DNA from: Litoreibacter ponti
GTDB lineage: Bacteria; Pseudomonadota; Alphaproteobacteria; Rhodobacterales; Rhodobacteraceae
Length of the DNA stretch: 64,000 nucleotides
Assembly: GCF_003054285.1 (NCBI RefSeq)
Contig: NZ_QBKS01000001.1
Location: forward strand, 2,356,001-2,420,000
Direction of reading: 5' to 3'
The notes beneath the pieces were generated by a model. That model searched no databases. It was not told the DNA's origin and saw only the letters and a list, made by a program, of their open reading frames with translations. Below, one piece after another: positions 1 to 8,254 of the stretch (its first letter is position 1; each line of letters begins with the position of its first letter). The position numbers were made by a program, and so were the translations under genes.

Positions 1-492
1 ATGCATCATGGAGACAAAGAGGAAGGACAGTTCCTCGCATGCGGCGCTGTCGAGCTCTGGATGCGCAATAGCCAATTCATGGATCATGACCTGACCCAAT
101 ACGTTGTACTGGCTGCACATCCGGTCCTTCAAAGCCTGCGACCCGACCGAGTACGCCACCAGTGAATCGTAGACCTCCAGATTGCGCGGCATCGGATGCC
201 CTTCGGCCAAATCGAAGAAGAAGTCCAAAAAGAACTTGAGCCGTTCGACTTCCCCGATATTCACAATGCCCGCGACCAGACTGTCGCGATAGCCGGCGGC
301 GAGAAAATCGCACAGCTCGACGATCAATGCGTCAAGATCAGAGAAGTAATACCGGACCAATTGGCGAGACAAATCCGCCTCGGCGGCAACGTTTTCAAAC
401 GACAGCGCCTGCACGCCGTGATGCTTCAAGAGATCTGAGGCGGCGTTCAGAATTTGGATTTTTTTATCAGACTTCGACTCGTTATTTGGCAC
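1..492 (-). CDS. TetR-family transcriptional regulator (C-terminus outside window)
   Basis: The visible 164 codons read from a GTG start at 492 down to base 1 without a stop, so the C-terminal end lies outside the window. Residues about 10-55 form a TetR-type N-terminal helix-turn-helix (KIQILNAASDLL, then LSFENVAAEADLS and VRYYFSD). The rest is the helical ligand/dimer domain. A GGAAG stretch precedes the GTG by only a few bases. Another in-frame GTG lies eight codons upstream, so the exact start is uncertain. The gene points away from the hydratase/SDR pair at 764-2112. TetR proteins usually repress neighbouring genes, but the target cannot be told from this sequence. Confidence 0.85.
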   Translation of the reverse strand, partial: MPNNESKSDKKIQILNAASDLLKHHGVQALSFENVAAEADLSRQLVRYYFSDLDALIVELCDFLAAGYRDSLVAGIVNIGEVERLKFFLDFFFDLAEGHPMPRNLEVYDSLVAYSVGSQALKDRMCSQYNVLGQVMIHELAIAHPELDSAACEELSFLFVSMMH

Positions 493-763
493 AGCTTCCG
501 GTCCCGTTCGCACATGCGCTAGCGGTGAAACGCAGGTGCCTTCGTTGCGCACAGTATAATGAATGGAATCCGAATTCGCGCAAGAGGACAGGTTTTGAAG
601 TAGATCGACCCGCTAAGCTAGGTTTTCCTGTCGCCGCCTCAGCATGATCTGCCAATGGTTCGACAGATGCTGATAGTGTTTTCCATAACGTCTGTTAATC
701 GTAGTTACGCAAGGGTTTTTCCACCTCGCGGCTCGTGCACTGGCAAAATTATTTAAGTCCCGA
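493..763. other. Intergenic region between the TetR gene and the hydratase-like gene
   Basis: This 271-base stretch is the longest gene-free interval in the window. It holds a possible minus-strand promoter for the TetR gene: TATACT at about 557-562 with a TTGCGC hexamer 19 bases upstream, a spacer slightly longer than usual. A perfect TTAA-N7-TTAA box sits at its right edge. The only short reading frames inside are about 15 codons and lack ribosome binding sites, so I call no gene here. Confidence 0.4.
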
Positions 764-767
764 TTAA
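753..767. promoter_or_regulatory. CtrA-type box TTAA-N7-TTAA
   Basis: The half sites TTAA at 753-756 and 764-767 are separated by exactly seven bases, the alphaproteobacterial CtrA consensus. The box overlaps the stop codon of the hydratase-like gene and lies about 260 bases upstream of the TetR start. That is far for a direct promoter element, so function here is less sure than at 16879 or 46060. Confidence 0.45.
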
Positions 768-1369
768 TCCAACAGCGCCTTTATCCCAGCTACATGCCTT
801 GGATCAGCGGCCATGGCGGCCTCCGCAAGGCTGCGCGCGGCCTTGAGCGGATCATCGGATAAGCGGTCGACGAGGCCCCATTCCTCGGCCTGCATCGCAT
901 CGATCTTTTCGCCCGCCATTAATATCATCTTCGCCCGCGAGACCCCCACCAGCGCGGCCAGGCGCCCCGGATCAGAGGGTTGCGGCAGGAAACCCAGCTT
1001 CATAACGGGGTAAAAGAAATTCGCCCCTGGCACAGATACCCGCAGGTCGCAGGCCAGCACCATTCCCATCGCTCCACCCGCAACGGTCCCGTTCAGCGCC
1101 GCGATGGACAGGCCCGGGAAGTTTGCAATTGCCCGCGACAGACGCTCCCAGATCGGATCGACCGCAAGGCCCTGCTTGGCCGCCTCGAGATCTGCGCCTG
1201 CGCTGAAAACCTTGCCTTCACCGGTCAGAATGATCGTCTGCGCCTTTCCGGCGGCGTCCTCTACAGTCAGCGCGAGATCGCGCAGCATCCGACGGGTGAG
1301 GGAGTTCGCCTTTTCGGGGCGGTTTATCTTGATAATCCACAGAGCATCTTCGCGGCTCACCTCGATCAT
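764..1369 (-). CDS. Enoyl-CoA hydratase/isomerase (crotonase) family protein, atypical
   Basis: The protein has 201 residues with a crotonase fold: INRPEKANSL near residue 15, the oxyanion-hole segment FSAGAD at 55-60 and GGAMGMVLACD at 98-108. It is shorter than the usual 255-270 residues. The two glutamates used by classical enoyl-CoA hydratases appear to be missing: the first falls in GGAMGM, where hydratases have GGGCE, and the second in YPVMKLG, where they have PE. It may be a different crotonase-family activity. The ATG at 1369 overlaps the SDR stop by four bases (ATGA), so the two are translationally coupled; an upstream in-frame start would run deep into the SDR gene. Confidence 0.8.
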   Translation of the reverse strand: MIEVSREDALWIIKINRPEKANSLTRRMLRDLALTVEDAAGKAQTIILTGEGKVFSAGADLEAAKQGLAVDPIWERLSRAIANFPGLSIAALNGTVAGGAMGMVLACDLRVSVPGANFFYPVMKLGFLPQPSDPGRLAALVGVSRAKMILMAGEKIDAMQAEEWGLVDRLSDDPLKAARSLAEAAMAADPRHVAGIKALLD

Positions 1370-2112
1370 GCTCCAAGGCCCACGCGGGCGCGGATGCCCT
1401 CGTCGCGAAGCGAGATCTCTTCGCCGCAAAACTCATCCGCGTCCGACCCGCACATCCAAAGCAGCGCCTTCGCAGGCCAGTCGGCGGGAATATGGACGGA
1501 CGGGTCAAGCTGGCTGACCGGGTTGATCCCGCTTTCCTTGATTACGACCTGCATCTCGGTGGCCACCGTCCCCGGGCTGAGCCCCATGGCCCGGATGCGG
1601 TCGCCGTGTTCCTTGTGAATACAGCGTGTCAGCATCGCAGCGCCAGCCTTGGACGCACAATAGGCGCTCCACCCTTCAAGCGGATTGGACGCCGCCCCGG
1701 AGCTGATATTCAGGATCGAGCCGCCGTCGCGCATATCGTCCAGCACGGCACGGGTCCCATAGTAGATGCCCTTAAGGTTGATATCGATCAGCTTCGACCA
1801 TGCGTCAGGGTCCGTTTCTTCCAGCCGTGCGATGGGTTCGATGACACCCGCGTTGTTGACCAGAATGTCGATACTGCCGAAAGCCTGCTTCGCCCGCGCT
1901 AACGTGTTGGTCCAGTCGTCCCAGATCGCAACATCCATAGGGCAGGCTAGCGCAGCGTCGCCGATTTCCGCGGCCAGCGAGGCAATATCGTCGCCACTGC
2001 GGGCGATCAGCACGACATTCGCACCCGCTTGCGCGAACACGCGCGCGGTGTCGGCACCGATCCCGCGGCTTGCGCCCGTGATAAGCGCGGTCTTTCCAGT
2101 CAGATCAACCAT
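1366..2112 (-). CDS. Short-chain dehydrogenase/reductase (SDR) family oxidoreductase
   Basis: This is a 248-residue classical SDR. The cofactor motif TGASRGIG is at 12-19, NNAG at 86-89, the catalytic serine in the NISSGA segment near 137, and the catalytic YxxxK as YCASK at 151-155. Length and motifs fit an NAD(P)-dependent alcohol/ketone oxidoreductase of the FabG-like type; the substrate is unknown. It is the first gene of a two-gene unit with the crotonase-like protein, which suggests a shared role in acyl-CoA or hydroxyacyl metabolism. That role is inferred from context only. Confidence 0.88.
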   Translation of the reverse strand: MVDLTGKTALITGASRGIGADTARVFAQAGANVVLIARSGDDIASLAAEIGDAALACPMDVAIWDDWTNTLARAKQAFGSIDILVNNAGVIEPIARLEETDPDAWSKLIDINLKGIYYGTRAVLDDMRDGGSILNISSGAASNPLEGWSAYCASKAGAAMLTRCIHKEHGDRIRAMGLSPGTVATEMQVVIKESGINPVSQLDPSVHIPADWPAKALLWMCGSDADEFCGEEISLRDEGIRARVGLGA

Positions 2113-2236
2113 GATACCTCCCCTTCATTTCTCGCCGCACTCTGGCCTGTCCTTTTGCCCGGTTGCAAGCCCGCGCCTTGCAGTGGCCGGTGCTTCGGAC
2201 TACCTGCTAGCGACACGCCCAAGCCGGAGCCACCCC

Positions 2237-3583
2237 ATGTCCCAAGACCTCGCAGCCCTTACCGACCGCATGCTGAGTGCCGCCGCGCGCGCGGGTGCCG
2301 ATGCCGCGGACGCTTTGGCGCTGGATGGCACCTCGGTCTCTATAGATGTCCTGCAAGGCAAGCTCGAACATGCCGAGCGGTCGGAAGGTGTCGATATCGG
2401 TCTTCGGGTTCTGATCGGTCAGCGACAGGCAGTCGTTTCGTCCTCGCTCTTTGACGATGCCACGTTGCAAACCATGGCCGAGCGGGCCGTCGCGATGGCG
2501 AAAGAGGCCCCTGAGGATCCCAATATCGGCCTCGCAGACGCGTCCCAATTGGCCCAAAACACGTCCGCGGAAGCGCTGGAGCTTTTCGACCCGACGCCAG
2601 AGCCTGCGGCGGCCACCTTGGAAGAAGATGCAAAGCGCGCGGAAGCCGCGGCGCTGGCCGTGGACGGCATCAGCCAGGTTCAGGCCGCTTCGGCAGGCTA
2701 CGGGCAAAGCCGCATTCATCTCGCGACCAGCAATGGGTTCTCGGCCGGGTATCAGCGTTCAAGCCGCAGCGTCTCCTGCGTCGCCATCACCGGCGAGGGA
2801 ACCGGTATGGAGCGCGACTATTATGGCGACAGCCGGATTTTTCAGGCTGATCTCGAAAGCCCGGAGCACATTGGACGCACCGCGGCAGAGCGCACGTTGG
2901 AGCGCGCTGGGGCGCGGCGCCCCAAGACCGGGGCCTATCCGGTCCTGTTCGACGAGCGTGTCGCTGGGGCGCTGATCGGGCATTTGCTGGTGGCCGCCAA
3001 CGGGTCCATGATTGCGCGGGGCTCCAGCTGGCTGATGGGCAAGCTTGGCGAGCAGATCCTTCCGGACACCCTCAGCATCACCGAGAACCCCCACCGGGCG
3101 CGCGTATCCAGGTCGAAGCCATTTGACGGTGAAGGGCTGGCGACAGCGCCAAGAGACATCGTCAAGGACGGTGTGCTGCAAGGCTGGACCCTTGATCTGG
3201 CCAATGCGCGCAAACTCGATATGTCCAGCACTGCATCGGCCGCCCGCGGCACCAGTGGCCCGCCGAGCCCCGCGATCTCCAACATCGCATTGACCCAAGG
3301 CAGTCAAAGCAAGGAACAGCTGATGGCCGAGATGGGCACGGGTCTGCTTGTGACGTCGATGATCGGCTCGACGATAAATCCAAATACCGGCGATTATTCG
3401 CGAGGGGCGTCGGGTATCTGGGTCGAGAATGGCGCGCCGCAATATGCAGTGAATGAATGTACCGTCGCGGGTAACCTGCTGGAGATGCTGCACCACATCA
3501 CGCCGGCCAACGACGCGCGCACGCACCTGTCCCGGGTCGTGCCCAGCCTGCTGGTCGAAGGGCTGACCCTTGCCGGCGACTGA
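2237..3583 (+). CDS. pmbA: TldD/PmbA-family metallopeptidase subunit (PmbA/TldE)
   Basis: This 448-residue protein matches the PmbA/TldE half of the TldD-TldE protease, which in other bacteria acts on unfolded peptides, matures some microcins and affects gyrase inhibitors. The N-terminal part carries the family pattern with GVDIGLRVLIG near residue 50. The C-terminal half has RGTSGPPSPAISN and the SGIWVENG segment. I see no HExxxH metal motif, as expected for the E subunit; TldD is not in this window. The ATG at 2237 is preceded by CGGAG. An open frame extends far upstream, but it runs through the region opposite the SDR gene and is not credible. Confidence 0.9.
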   Translation: MSQDLAALTDRMLSAAARAGADAADALALDGTSVSIDVLQGKLEHAERSEGVDIGLRVLIGQRQAVVSSSLFDDATLQTMAERAVAMAKEAPEDPNIGLADASQLAQNTSAEALELFDPTPEPAAATLEEDAKRAEAAALAVDGISQVQAASAGYGQSRIHLATSNGFSAGYQRSSRSVSCVAITGEGTGMERDYYGDSRIFQADLESPEHIGRTAAERTLERAGARRPKTGAYPVLFDERVAGALIGHLLVAANGSMIARGSSWLMGKLGEQILPDTLSITENPHRARVSRSKPFDGEGLATAPRDIVKDGVLQGWTLDLANARKLDMSSTASAARGTSGPPSPAISNIALTQGSQSKEQLMAEMGTGLLVTSMIGSTINPNTGDYSRGASGIWVENGAPQYAVNECTVAGNLLEMLHHITPANDARTHLSRVVPSLLVEGLTLAGD

Positions 3584-4355
3584 AGACCTGGACCTTTTGA
3601 TAGACGCGGCCCGCGAAAGTGGTGACATCGCACGGCGTTTCTTCAAGTCCGACCCGGAGGTCTGGGACAAGGATGACGGCGCGGGACCGGTCACCGAAGC
3701 CGATTTGGCCATCGACAAGATGCTGAGGTCTGAGCTGTTGTCGGCCCGGGCCACCTATGGCTGGCTGTCGGAAGAAACCGAAGATGATGCGGCGCGGCTT
3801 GACCATGAGCGGGTCTTTATCGTTGATCCCATCGACGGCACCCGCGCCTTCATCGCGGGAGAGCGGCATTTCTCGCATTCGCTGGCGATTGCCGAAAAAG
3901 GTCGCGTCACTGCCGCGGCCGTCTACCTGCCGATGATGGATCTGATGTTTGCCGCGCACGAAGGCGCTCCGGCGACGTTGAACGGCGAGATGATTTCGCC
4001 GACAGAGACGACAGCGCTGGACGGCGCAACGGTGCTCGCCGCCAAGTCGAATTTCAATGACACGCATTGGCAGGGCGGCACGCCCCCGATGCTGCGCAAA
4101 TTTCGGCCGTCGCTGGCGTACCGTCTGTGCCTTGTGGCCCAAGGGCGATACGACGCCATGCTGACCCTGCGCGACTGCTGGGAATGGGACATTGCTGCGG
4201 GTGATCTGATCGTGCGGCAAGCGGGCGGACGGGTGACGGACCGCCTGGGCGCGCCGCTTCGGTTCAACAATCCGCACCCGAAGACCAAAGGCTGCCATGC
4301 GGCGGGTGAGGCCATGCACGGAGCGCTGCAGGCCCGGTTGAAACCCGCCCCCTGA
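3570..4355 (+). CDS. cysQ: Inositol monophosphatase-family phosphatase, probably 3'(2'),5'-bisphosphate nucleotidase
   Basis: This 261-residue protein has the FIG/IMPase metal-site motifs: GPVTEADLAID near residue 38, SEETEDD near 67, the signature DPIDGTRAF near 85, and a late WEWDIAAGDL motif. CysQ hydrolyses 3'-phosphoadenosine 5'-phosphate formed in sulfate assimilation; an inositol or histidinol phosphatase role cannot be excluded. The best start is TTG at 3570, seven bases after GAAGGG. It overlaps the pmbA stop by 14 bases, and no ATG lies nearby. Co-location with pmbA and the waaA/lpxK genes is common in this bacterial group. Confidence 0.82.
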   Translation: MPATEDLDLLIDAARESGDIARRFFKSDPEVWDKDDGAGPVTEADLAIDKMLRSELLSARATYGWLSEETEDDAARLDHERVFIVDPIDGTRAFIAGERHFSHSLAIAEKGRVTAAAVYLPMMDLMFAAHEGAPATLNGEMISPTETTALDGATVLAAKSNFNDTHWQGGTPPMLRKFRPSLAYRLCLVAQGRYDAMLTLRDCWEWDIAAGDLIVRQAGGRVTDRLGAPLRFNNPHPKTKGCHAAGEAMHGALQARLKPAP

Positions 4356-4427
4356 GATATGCCCTGTTGCGCGCAGGATGCTTGGCCTAGAGTGCCGCCA
4401 AACCACACCAATACCGGAGCCGAACCC

Positions 4428-4673
4428 ATGACCCAGCGCCTGCATCTTGTCTTTGGTGGCGAGCTTGTCGATCCGACGAAAAACGCTTTCAAGAACGTCG
4501 AGGACATCCATATCGTCGGAATGTTCCCCGACTATGCCTCTGCCTACGATGCCTGGAAGTCAGAGGCCCAGAGGACCGTGGATAACGCCCACATGCGCTA
4601 TTTTATTGCCCATATTCACCGTCTCCGCGACGAAGAGGCCGCCGCCTCCTCGACCGAGGAACTGGGCAACTAG
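4428..4673 (+). CDS. DUF4170-type small protein
   Basis: This 81-residue soluble protein starts at the ATG at 4428, after a GGAGC ribosome binding site. It has a compact N-terminal half (LHLVFGGELVDP, then FKNVEDIHIVGMFPDY) and an acidic C-terminal tail. It matches my memory of the DUF4170 family, small alphaproteobacterial proteins often encoded between an IMPase-family gene and waaA, exactly as here. No function is known to me. An in-frame upstream ATG at 4359 lacks a ribosome binding site and would add 23 non-conserved-looking residues. Confidence 0.8.
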   Translation: MTQRLHLVFGGELVDPTKNAFKNVEDIHIVGMFPDYASAYDAWKSEAQRTVDNAHMRYFIAHIHRLRDEEAAASSTEELGN

Positions 4674-4683
4674 TTCACTCGGC

Positions 4684-5976
4684 ATGGCCTTTTCGCCCAT
4701 CCTGTCGCTCTATCTCAGGGTCTCTCGATTTCTGGGGCCGGTCGCCGAGCGGAAGCTCGCGACCCGGCTGGCGCAGGGCAAGGAAGACCCTGACAGAATT
4801 GACGAGCGCAAGGGCGTGGCCTCGAGCCCGCGGCCTATGGGTGAGCTTGTCTGGTTTCATGCCGCCTCTGTTGGGGAGGCCTTGTCACTACTTGATCTGA
4901 TCGAAAGCCTGATCGACGAGAGACCCGATCTCAATGTGCTGATCACGACCGGAACGCGCAGCTCGTCGGAAATTCTGAAGGCGAGGCTCCCGGACCAAAC
5001 GGTGCATCAATTCGTGCCCGTCGATGCCCTGCCCTTCGTGCAACGCTTTCTCGATCACTGGAAGCCCGACATCGCGATCTGGACCGAAAGCGAGTTCTGG
5101 CCCGCGCTGATTGTCGAGACACACCGGCGCGGGATCACGATGTTGTCGCTGAACACCCGCATGTCGAATGCATCCTATCGGAAGTGGCGCTGGCTGCGCG
5201 GCGCCGCGCGGGCGATGCTGGACCGGTTCGAGCTGTTTCTGGCCCAGGACGAGGTCTCGTCGCAGCATCTTCAGCGCCTTGGTGTTTCGCGTGACAAGGT
5301 GAGGGTGAACGGCTCGCTGAAGGACGGTGGCGGACCGCTGCCCTGTGACGACGAGCTGCGCCAGAAGGTCGCCACGGCGTTGGAGACGCGCCCCGTTTGG
5401 CTCGCCGCCTCGACGCATCCCGGCGAGGACGAGATGGCGCAGGAAGCCCACCGGATCGCGCGCCGCGCCGCGCCGCGCCTTTTGTTGATTATCGCCCCGC
5501 GCCACCCGGAACGCGCGCCCCAGATTGCGCAGATGCTGCGCGACAAGGGATGGCGGGTCGGGGTGCGCTCTGAGGGTCAGGACCCGGATGCCGTCATGGA
5601 TATCTACCTTGCCGACACGCTTGGCGAGATGGGGCTTTGGTATCGGATCGCGCCTCTCAGCTTTCTTGGGGGGTCACTCGTCGAAATCGGCGGTCACAAC
5701 CCCTATGAGCCCGCTACGCTGGGCTCCGCGATCATTCACGGGCCGCATATCGAGAACGCCAAGGATATCTATGAGCGGCTGGGGGAGGCCGGGGCCGCAC
5801 GCAAGGTCTATGACGCACGCAGCCTCGGCGAGGCGGTCATCAATCTGATCGAGCCGCACAAATCCGCCGAAATGGCCCACGCCGCGTGGGAAGTCAGCTC
5901 CCAAGGCGCGCGTGCGGCAGAGGTCGCTTTGCAAGAGATTACTGCGGTGCTGGATCGCGCCACGGAGAAGGCCTAA
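4684..5976 (+). CDS. waaA: 3-deoxy-D-manno-octulosonic acid (Kdo) transferase
   Basis: This 430-residue family-30 glycosyltransferase adds Kdo to lipid IVA at the inner membrane. The N-terminal stretch ILSLYLRVSRFLG looks like the membrane-anchoring helix. WFHAASVGEA near residue 57 holds the catalytic glutamate of the SVGE motif. The C-terminal half has the nucleotide-sugar site with GGHNPYEPA. The start at 4684 gives the usual family N-terminus, but the ribosome binding site is poor and the gene follows the DUF4170 stop by ten bases. The stop overlaps the lpxK start by one base, so the two lipid A genes are coupled. Confidence 0.93.
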   Translation: MAFSPILSLYLRVSRFLGPVAERKLATRLAQGKEDPDRIDERKGVASSPRPMGELVWFHAASVGEALSLLDLIESLIDERPDLNVLITTGTRSSSEILKARLPDQTVHQFVPVDALPFVQRFLDHWKPDIAIWTESEFWPALIVETHRRGITMLSLNTRMSNASYRKWRWLRGAARAMLDRFELFLAQDEVSSQHLQRLGVSRDKVRVNGSLKDGGGPLPCDDELRQKVATALETRPVWLAASTHPGEDEMAQEAHRIARRAAPRLLLIIAPRHPERAPQIAQMLRDKGWRVGVRSEGQDPDAVMDIYLADTLGEMGLWYRIAPLSFLGGSLVEIGGHNPYEPATLGSAIIHGPHIENAKDIYERLGEAGAARKVYDARSLGEAVINLIEPHKSAEMAHAAWEVSSQGARAAEVALQEITAVLDRATEKA

Positions 5977-6956
5977 TGCAGCCACCACTCTTTTGGCACC
6001 GTCCCCCGGGCTTGGCCGCAACCCTGTTATCCCCGCTCGGCGCGCTCTACGCCGCAGGCACGGCGCGACGTTTGGCCAGGGGCACGCCGGAGCGGCTGCC
6101 GGTGCCGGTAGTTTGCGTGGGAAACATCAATGCGGGCGGGACGGGCAAGACGCCGACCGTCATCGCCATTGTGCAAAAGCTCATAGGGATGGGTCGTGAA
6201 CCACACGTGGTCTCGCGGGGATATGGCGGCTCAGTCGATAAGCCGACCCGGGTCGATGAACGCCGCCACGGGGCGGATGCCGTGGGCGATGAGCCATTGC
6301 TGCTGGCAGGCTTCGCGCCCGTCTGGGTCTCGCCCGACCGCGCCGCAGCCGCGCGCCTTGCGGTCGACGACGGGGCGGATGTAATCGTGCTGGACGACGG
6401 GTTCCAGAACCCTTCCCTCATACAGGATTTGAAGCTGGTCGTCGTCGACGCGGCCAAGGGCTTTGGCAACGGGAAGGTTCTGCCGGCGGGGCCATTACGC
6501 GAGCCAATCCATGTCGGGCTCGCGCGGGCCGACTTGCTGGTCAGTCTCGGACCGCCCAAGGCTCAGGCTCATTTTCTGGATACATGGGGCGCGCCGCCCT
6601 GCCCACATCTCAAGGGTCATCTGGAGCCGTTGAAAACGGGGATGGAGTGGAAAGGCGCGCGCGTCTTTCCCTTCGCGGGCATCGGCCACCCGGAAAAATT
6701 CTTCGCGACACTCAAATCGCTGGGCGCGGAGGTCATCAAGTCAGAGGCTCTCGCCGACCATCAACCGCTTTCGCAGGCGTTGATGATCCGGCTCGAAGGC
6801 GAGGCGATGGCTCTTCGCGCGCAGTTGGTAACAACGGAAAAGGACGCGACCCGATTGCCCGACAGCTTTAGGGCCAAGGTTCTGACCGTGCCCGTGCGGC
6901 TGCAGTTCGAAAACAGCTCAGCGCTGGATATCGCGCTGAGCCGCCTTTTCGATTAA
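5976..6956 (+). CDS. lpxK: Tetraacyldisaccharide 4'-kinase
   Basis: This 326-residue LpxK phosphorylates the 4' position of the lipid A disaccharide precursor at the inner membrane. A P-loop, AGGTGKTP, lies near residue 53 and the family DDGFQ motif near 144. The short hydrophobic N-terminus (LAATLLSPLGALYAAG) is the expected membrane-associating helix. The ATG sits inside the TAATG junction with waaA. The gene ends four bases into the convergent DsbA-like gene. Confidence 0.93.
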   Translation: MQPPLFWHRPPGLAATLLSPLGALYAAGTARRLARGTPERLPVPVVCVGNINAGGTGKTPTVIAIVQKLIGMGREPHVVSRGYGGSVDKPTRVDERRHGADAVGDEPLLLAGFAPVWVSPDRAAAARLAVDDGADVIVLDDGFQNPSLIQDLKLVVVDAAKGFGNGKVLPAGPLREPIHVGLARADLLVSLGPPKAQAHFLDTWGAPPCPHLKGHLEPLKTGMEWKGARVFPFAGIGHPEKFFATLKSLGAEVIKSEALADHQPLSQALMIRLEGEAMALRAQLVTTEKDATRLPDSFRAKVLTVPVRLQFENSSALDIALSRLFD

Positions 6957-7612
6957 AGCTCCGCGTCAAGCAGGCGCTGGAAATCGGCGTAGCTCATATT
7001 GGAATGGGTCGTGCCGTTGATCACAAAAGACGGGGTCGACTGAATACCGTCTTGCTGTGCGTTCTTCTGGTAGAAAGCAGTCAGCGCCTGTGCCTTCTCG
7101 CCGTCGGTCAGGCACGCCTCAATCGTGGCATCATCCAGACCAGCCTGCTTTCCGAACTTGCGAAGGTTGTTCGCGATCGTCGACGGGTCACCTTGGGTCC
7201 AGGTCTGCTGGTTCTCGTAAATCAGATCGACGATGCCAAAGTAGCGATCTCCGCCGCCGCAACGCGCGACCATGCCGGCCCACAGGCCGTAGCGGTCAAA
7301 ATAGACCTCGCGGAAGATGAACTTCACCTTGCCGGTGTCAATGTAGTCCTTCTTGATCTGCTTGAAGGCGTTCTCGTGGAAGGTCCGGCAATGTGGGCAT
7401 GTGAAGGACGCGTATTCGATCACGGTTACCGGCGCATCAGCATCGCCCAAAAACGGGTCCATGACCCCCGATGTATCGATATCTGCCGCGGCGGTTTGCG
7501 CGTTCACGGCGGTGACGCCGGGCACGGCGTTCGAGCTGTTGCCCATGACAAAAAATGCGCCGAGGCCTATTGCCACCACGCCCACAATTGCGATCAAAAG
7601 GTTACGGTTCAT
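6953..7612 (-). CDS. DsbA-family thiol:disulfide oxidoreductase, exported
   Basis: This 219-residue protein has an N-terminal signal or anchor segment (LLIAIVGVVAIGLGAFFV, residues 5-22) followed by a thioredoxin fold. The active site CPHC is near residue 73 and the cis-proline segment TPSF near 193. It resembles the BdbD/DsbG-like group (thioredoxin_4) found beside mutY in Rhodobacteraceae. It probably works in the periplasm, oxidising or isomerising disulfides. Its 3' end overlaps lpxK by four bases. It lies 17 bases after the DUF721 gene and is probably cotranscribed with it. Confidence 0.88.
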   Translation of the reverse strand: MNRNLLIAIVGVVAIGLGAFFVMGNSSNAVPGVTAVNAQTAAADIDTSGVMDPFLGDADAPVTVIEYASFTCPHCRTFHENAFKQIKKDYIDTGKVKFIFREVYFDRYGLWAGMVARCGGGDRYFGIVDLIYENQQTWTQGDPSTIANNLRKFGKQAGLDDATIEACLTDGEKAQALTAFYQKNAQQDGIQSTPSFVINGTTHSNMSYADFQRLLDAEL

Positions 7613-7629
7613 CTGCTTGATACCCCTTC

Positions 7630-8193
7630 TCAGGTCTTGATTTTTCGGGCCATGACATTCTGACCCAATTGTTCCAATGCGCGGCGCAGGCCGTCGCTTT
7701 CCACGTCGCGGGCCAGCGCGGTGCTGGCTTCTACTATCTCGGGTGTTGGTTCGGGTTTCGCTTTGGGCGTGGTCTCAAAGGCGGCTTGGCCTTCGCGGAA
7801 TCCTGTGGGCGCGGTTTGCGTCACGCGCACCCGGCTGATCGCCGAATACCCGTAACACGCGTTCACCTTCTCGCGGATTTGCGGCAACATCTGCTGGATC
7901 AGTGGCGCAGTCGAGCCAGTACAGAGCACGGTCAGCGTCGCCCCGAAGCCTTCGCGCCCGTAGCCCACATCGACGGGACGGGCCATTTGGGCGACATCCT
8001 CGCCCACAATCTCGGTCCAGTGGGTGAGTAGACGCATCACGGCGAAGCCACGCTTCTCCCCGGCGCGGCGGATTTGCGGCTCGAGGAAGCCAGACATCGA
8101 CGCAAACCCCTTGCGGCCGCGGCGCGGCCCGCCCGGCTTGGTCGCAGAGAATGTCGCTGGCTTGCGAGTCACAGTGTTTCCCCTAAGTTGCAT
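7630..8193 (-). CDS. DUF721 (DciA-like) domain protein
   Basis: The protein has 187 residues. A basic N-terminus (PGGPRRGRKGF) leads into the DUF721 core, with HWTEIVGEDVAQMARP near residue 63 and LTVLCTGSTAPL near 90. DUF721 includes DciA, a loader/operator of the replicative helicase in bacteria that lack DnaC. Whether this copy has that role is an inference. The ATG at 8193 is used here; a GTG at 8172 with AGGGGA six bases upstream is a strong alternative that would shorten the protein by seven residues. The gene is divergent from mutY. Confidence 0.75.
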   Translation of the reverse strand: MQLRGNTVTRKPATFSATKPGGPRRGRKGFASMSGFLEPQIRRAGEKRGFAVMRLLTHWTEIVGEDVAQMARPVDVGYGREGFGATLTVLCTGSTAPLIQQMLPQIREKVNACYGYSAISRVRVTQTAPTGFREGQAAFETTPKAKPEPTPEIVEASTALARDVESDGLRRALEQLGQNVMARKIKT

Positions 8194-8254
8194 CGGAACT
8201 TAACCTCTCATGACTTGGGTGTCAGAGAAAAGCGGAATGTCGGAGGTATAAACT

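Noticed and set aside
2237..3583. Possible TldD (catalytic) assignment
   Set aside because: No HExxxH motif was found; the length and C-terminal pattern fit the PmbA/TldE subunit.
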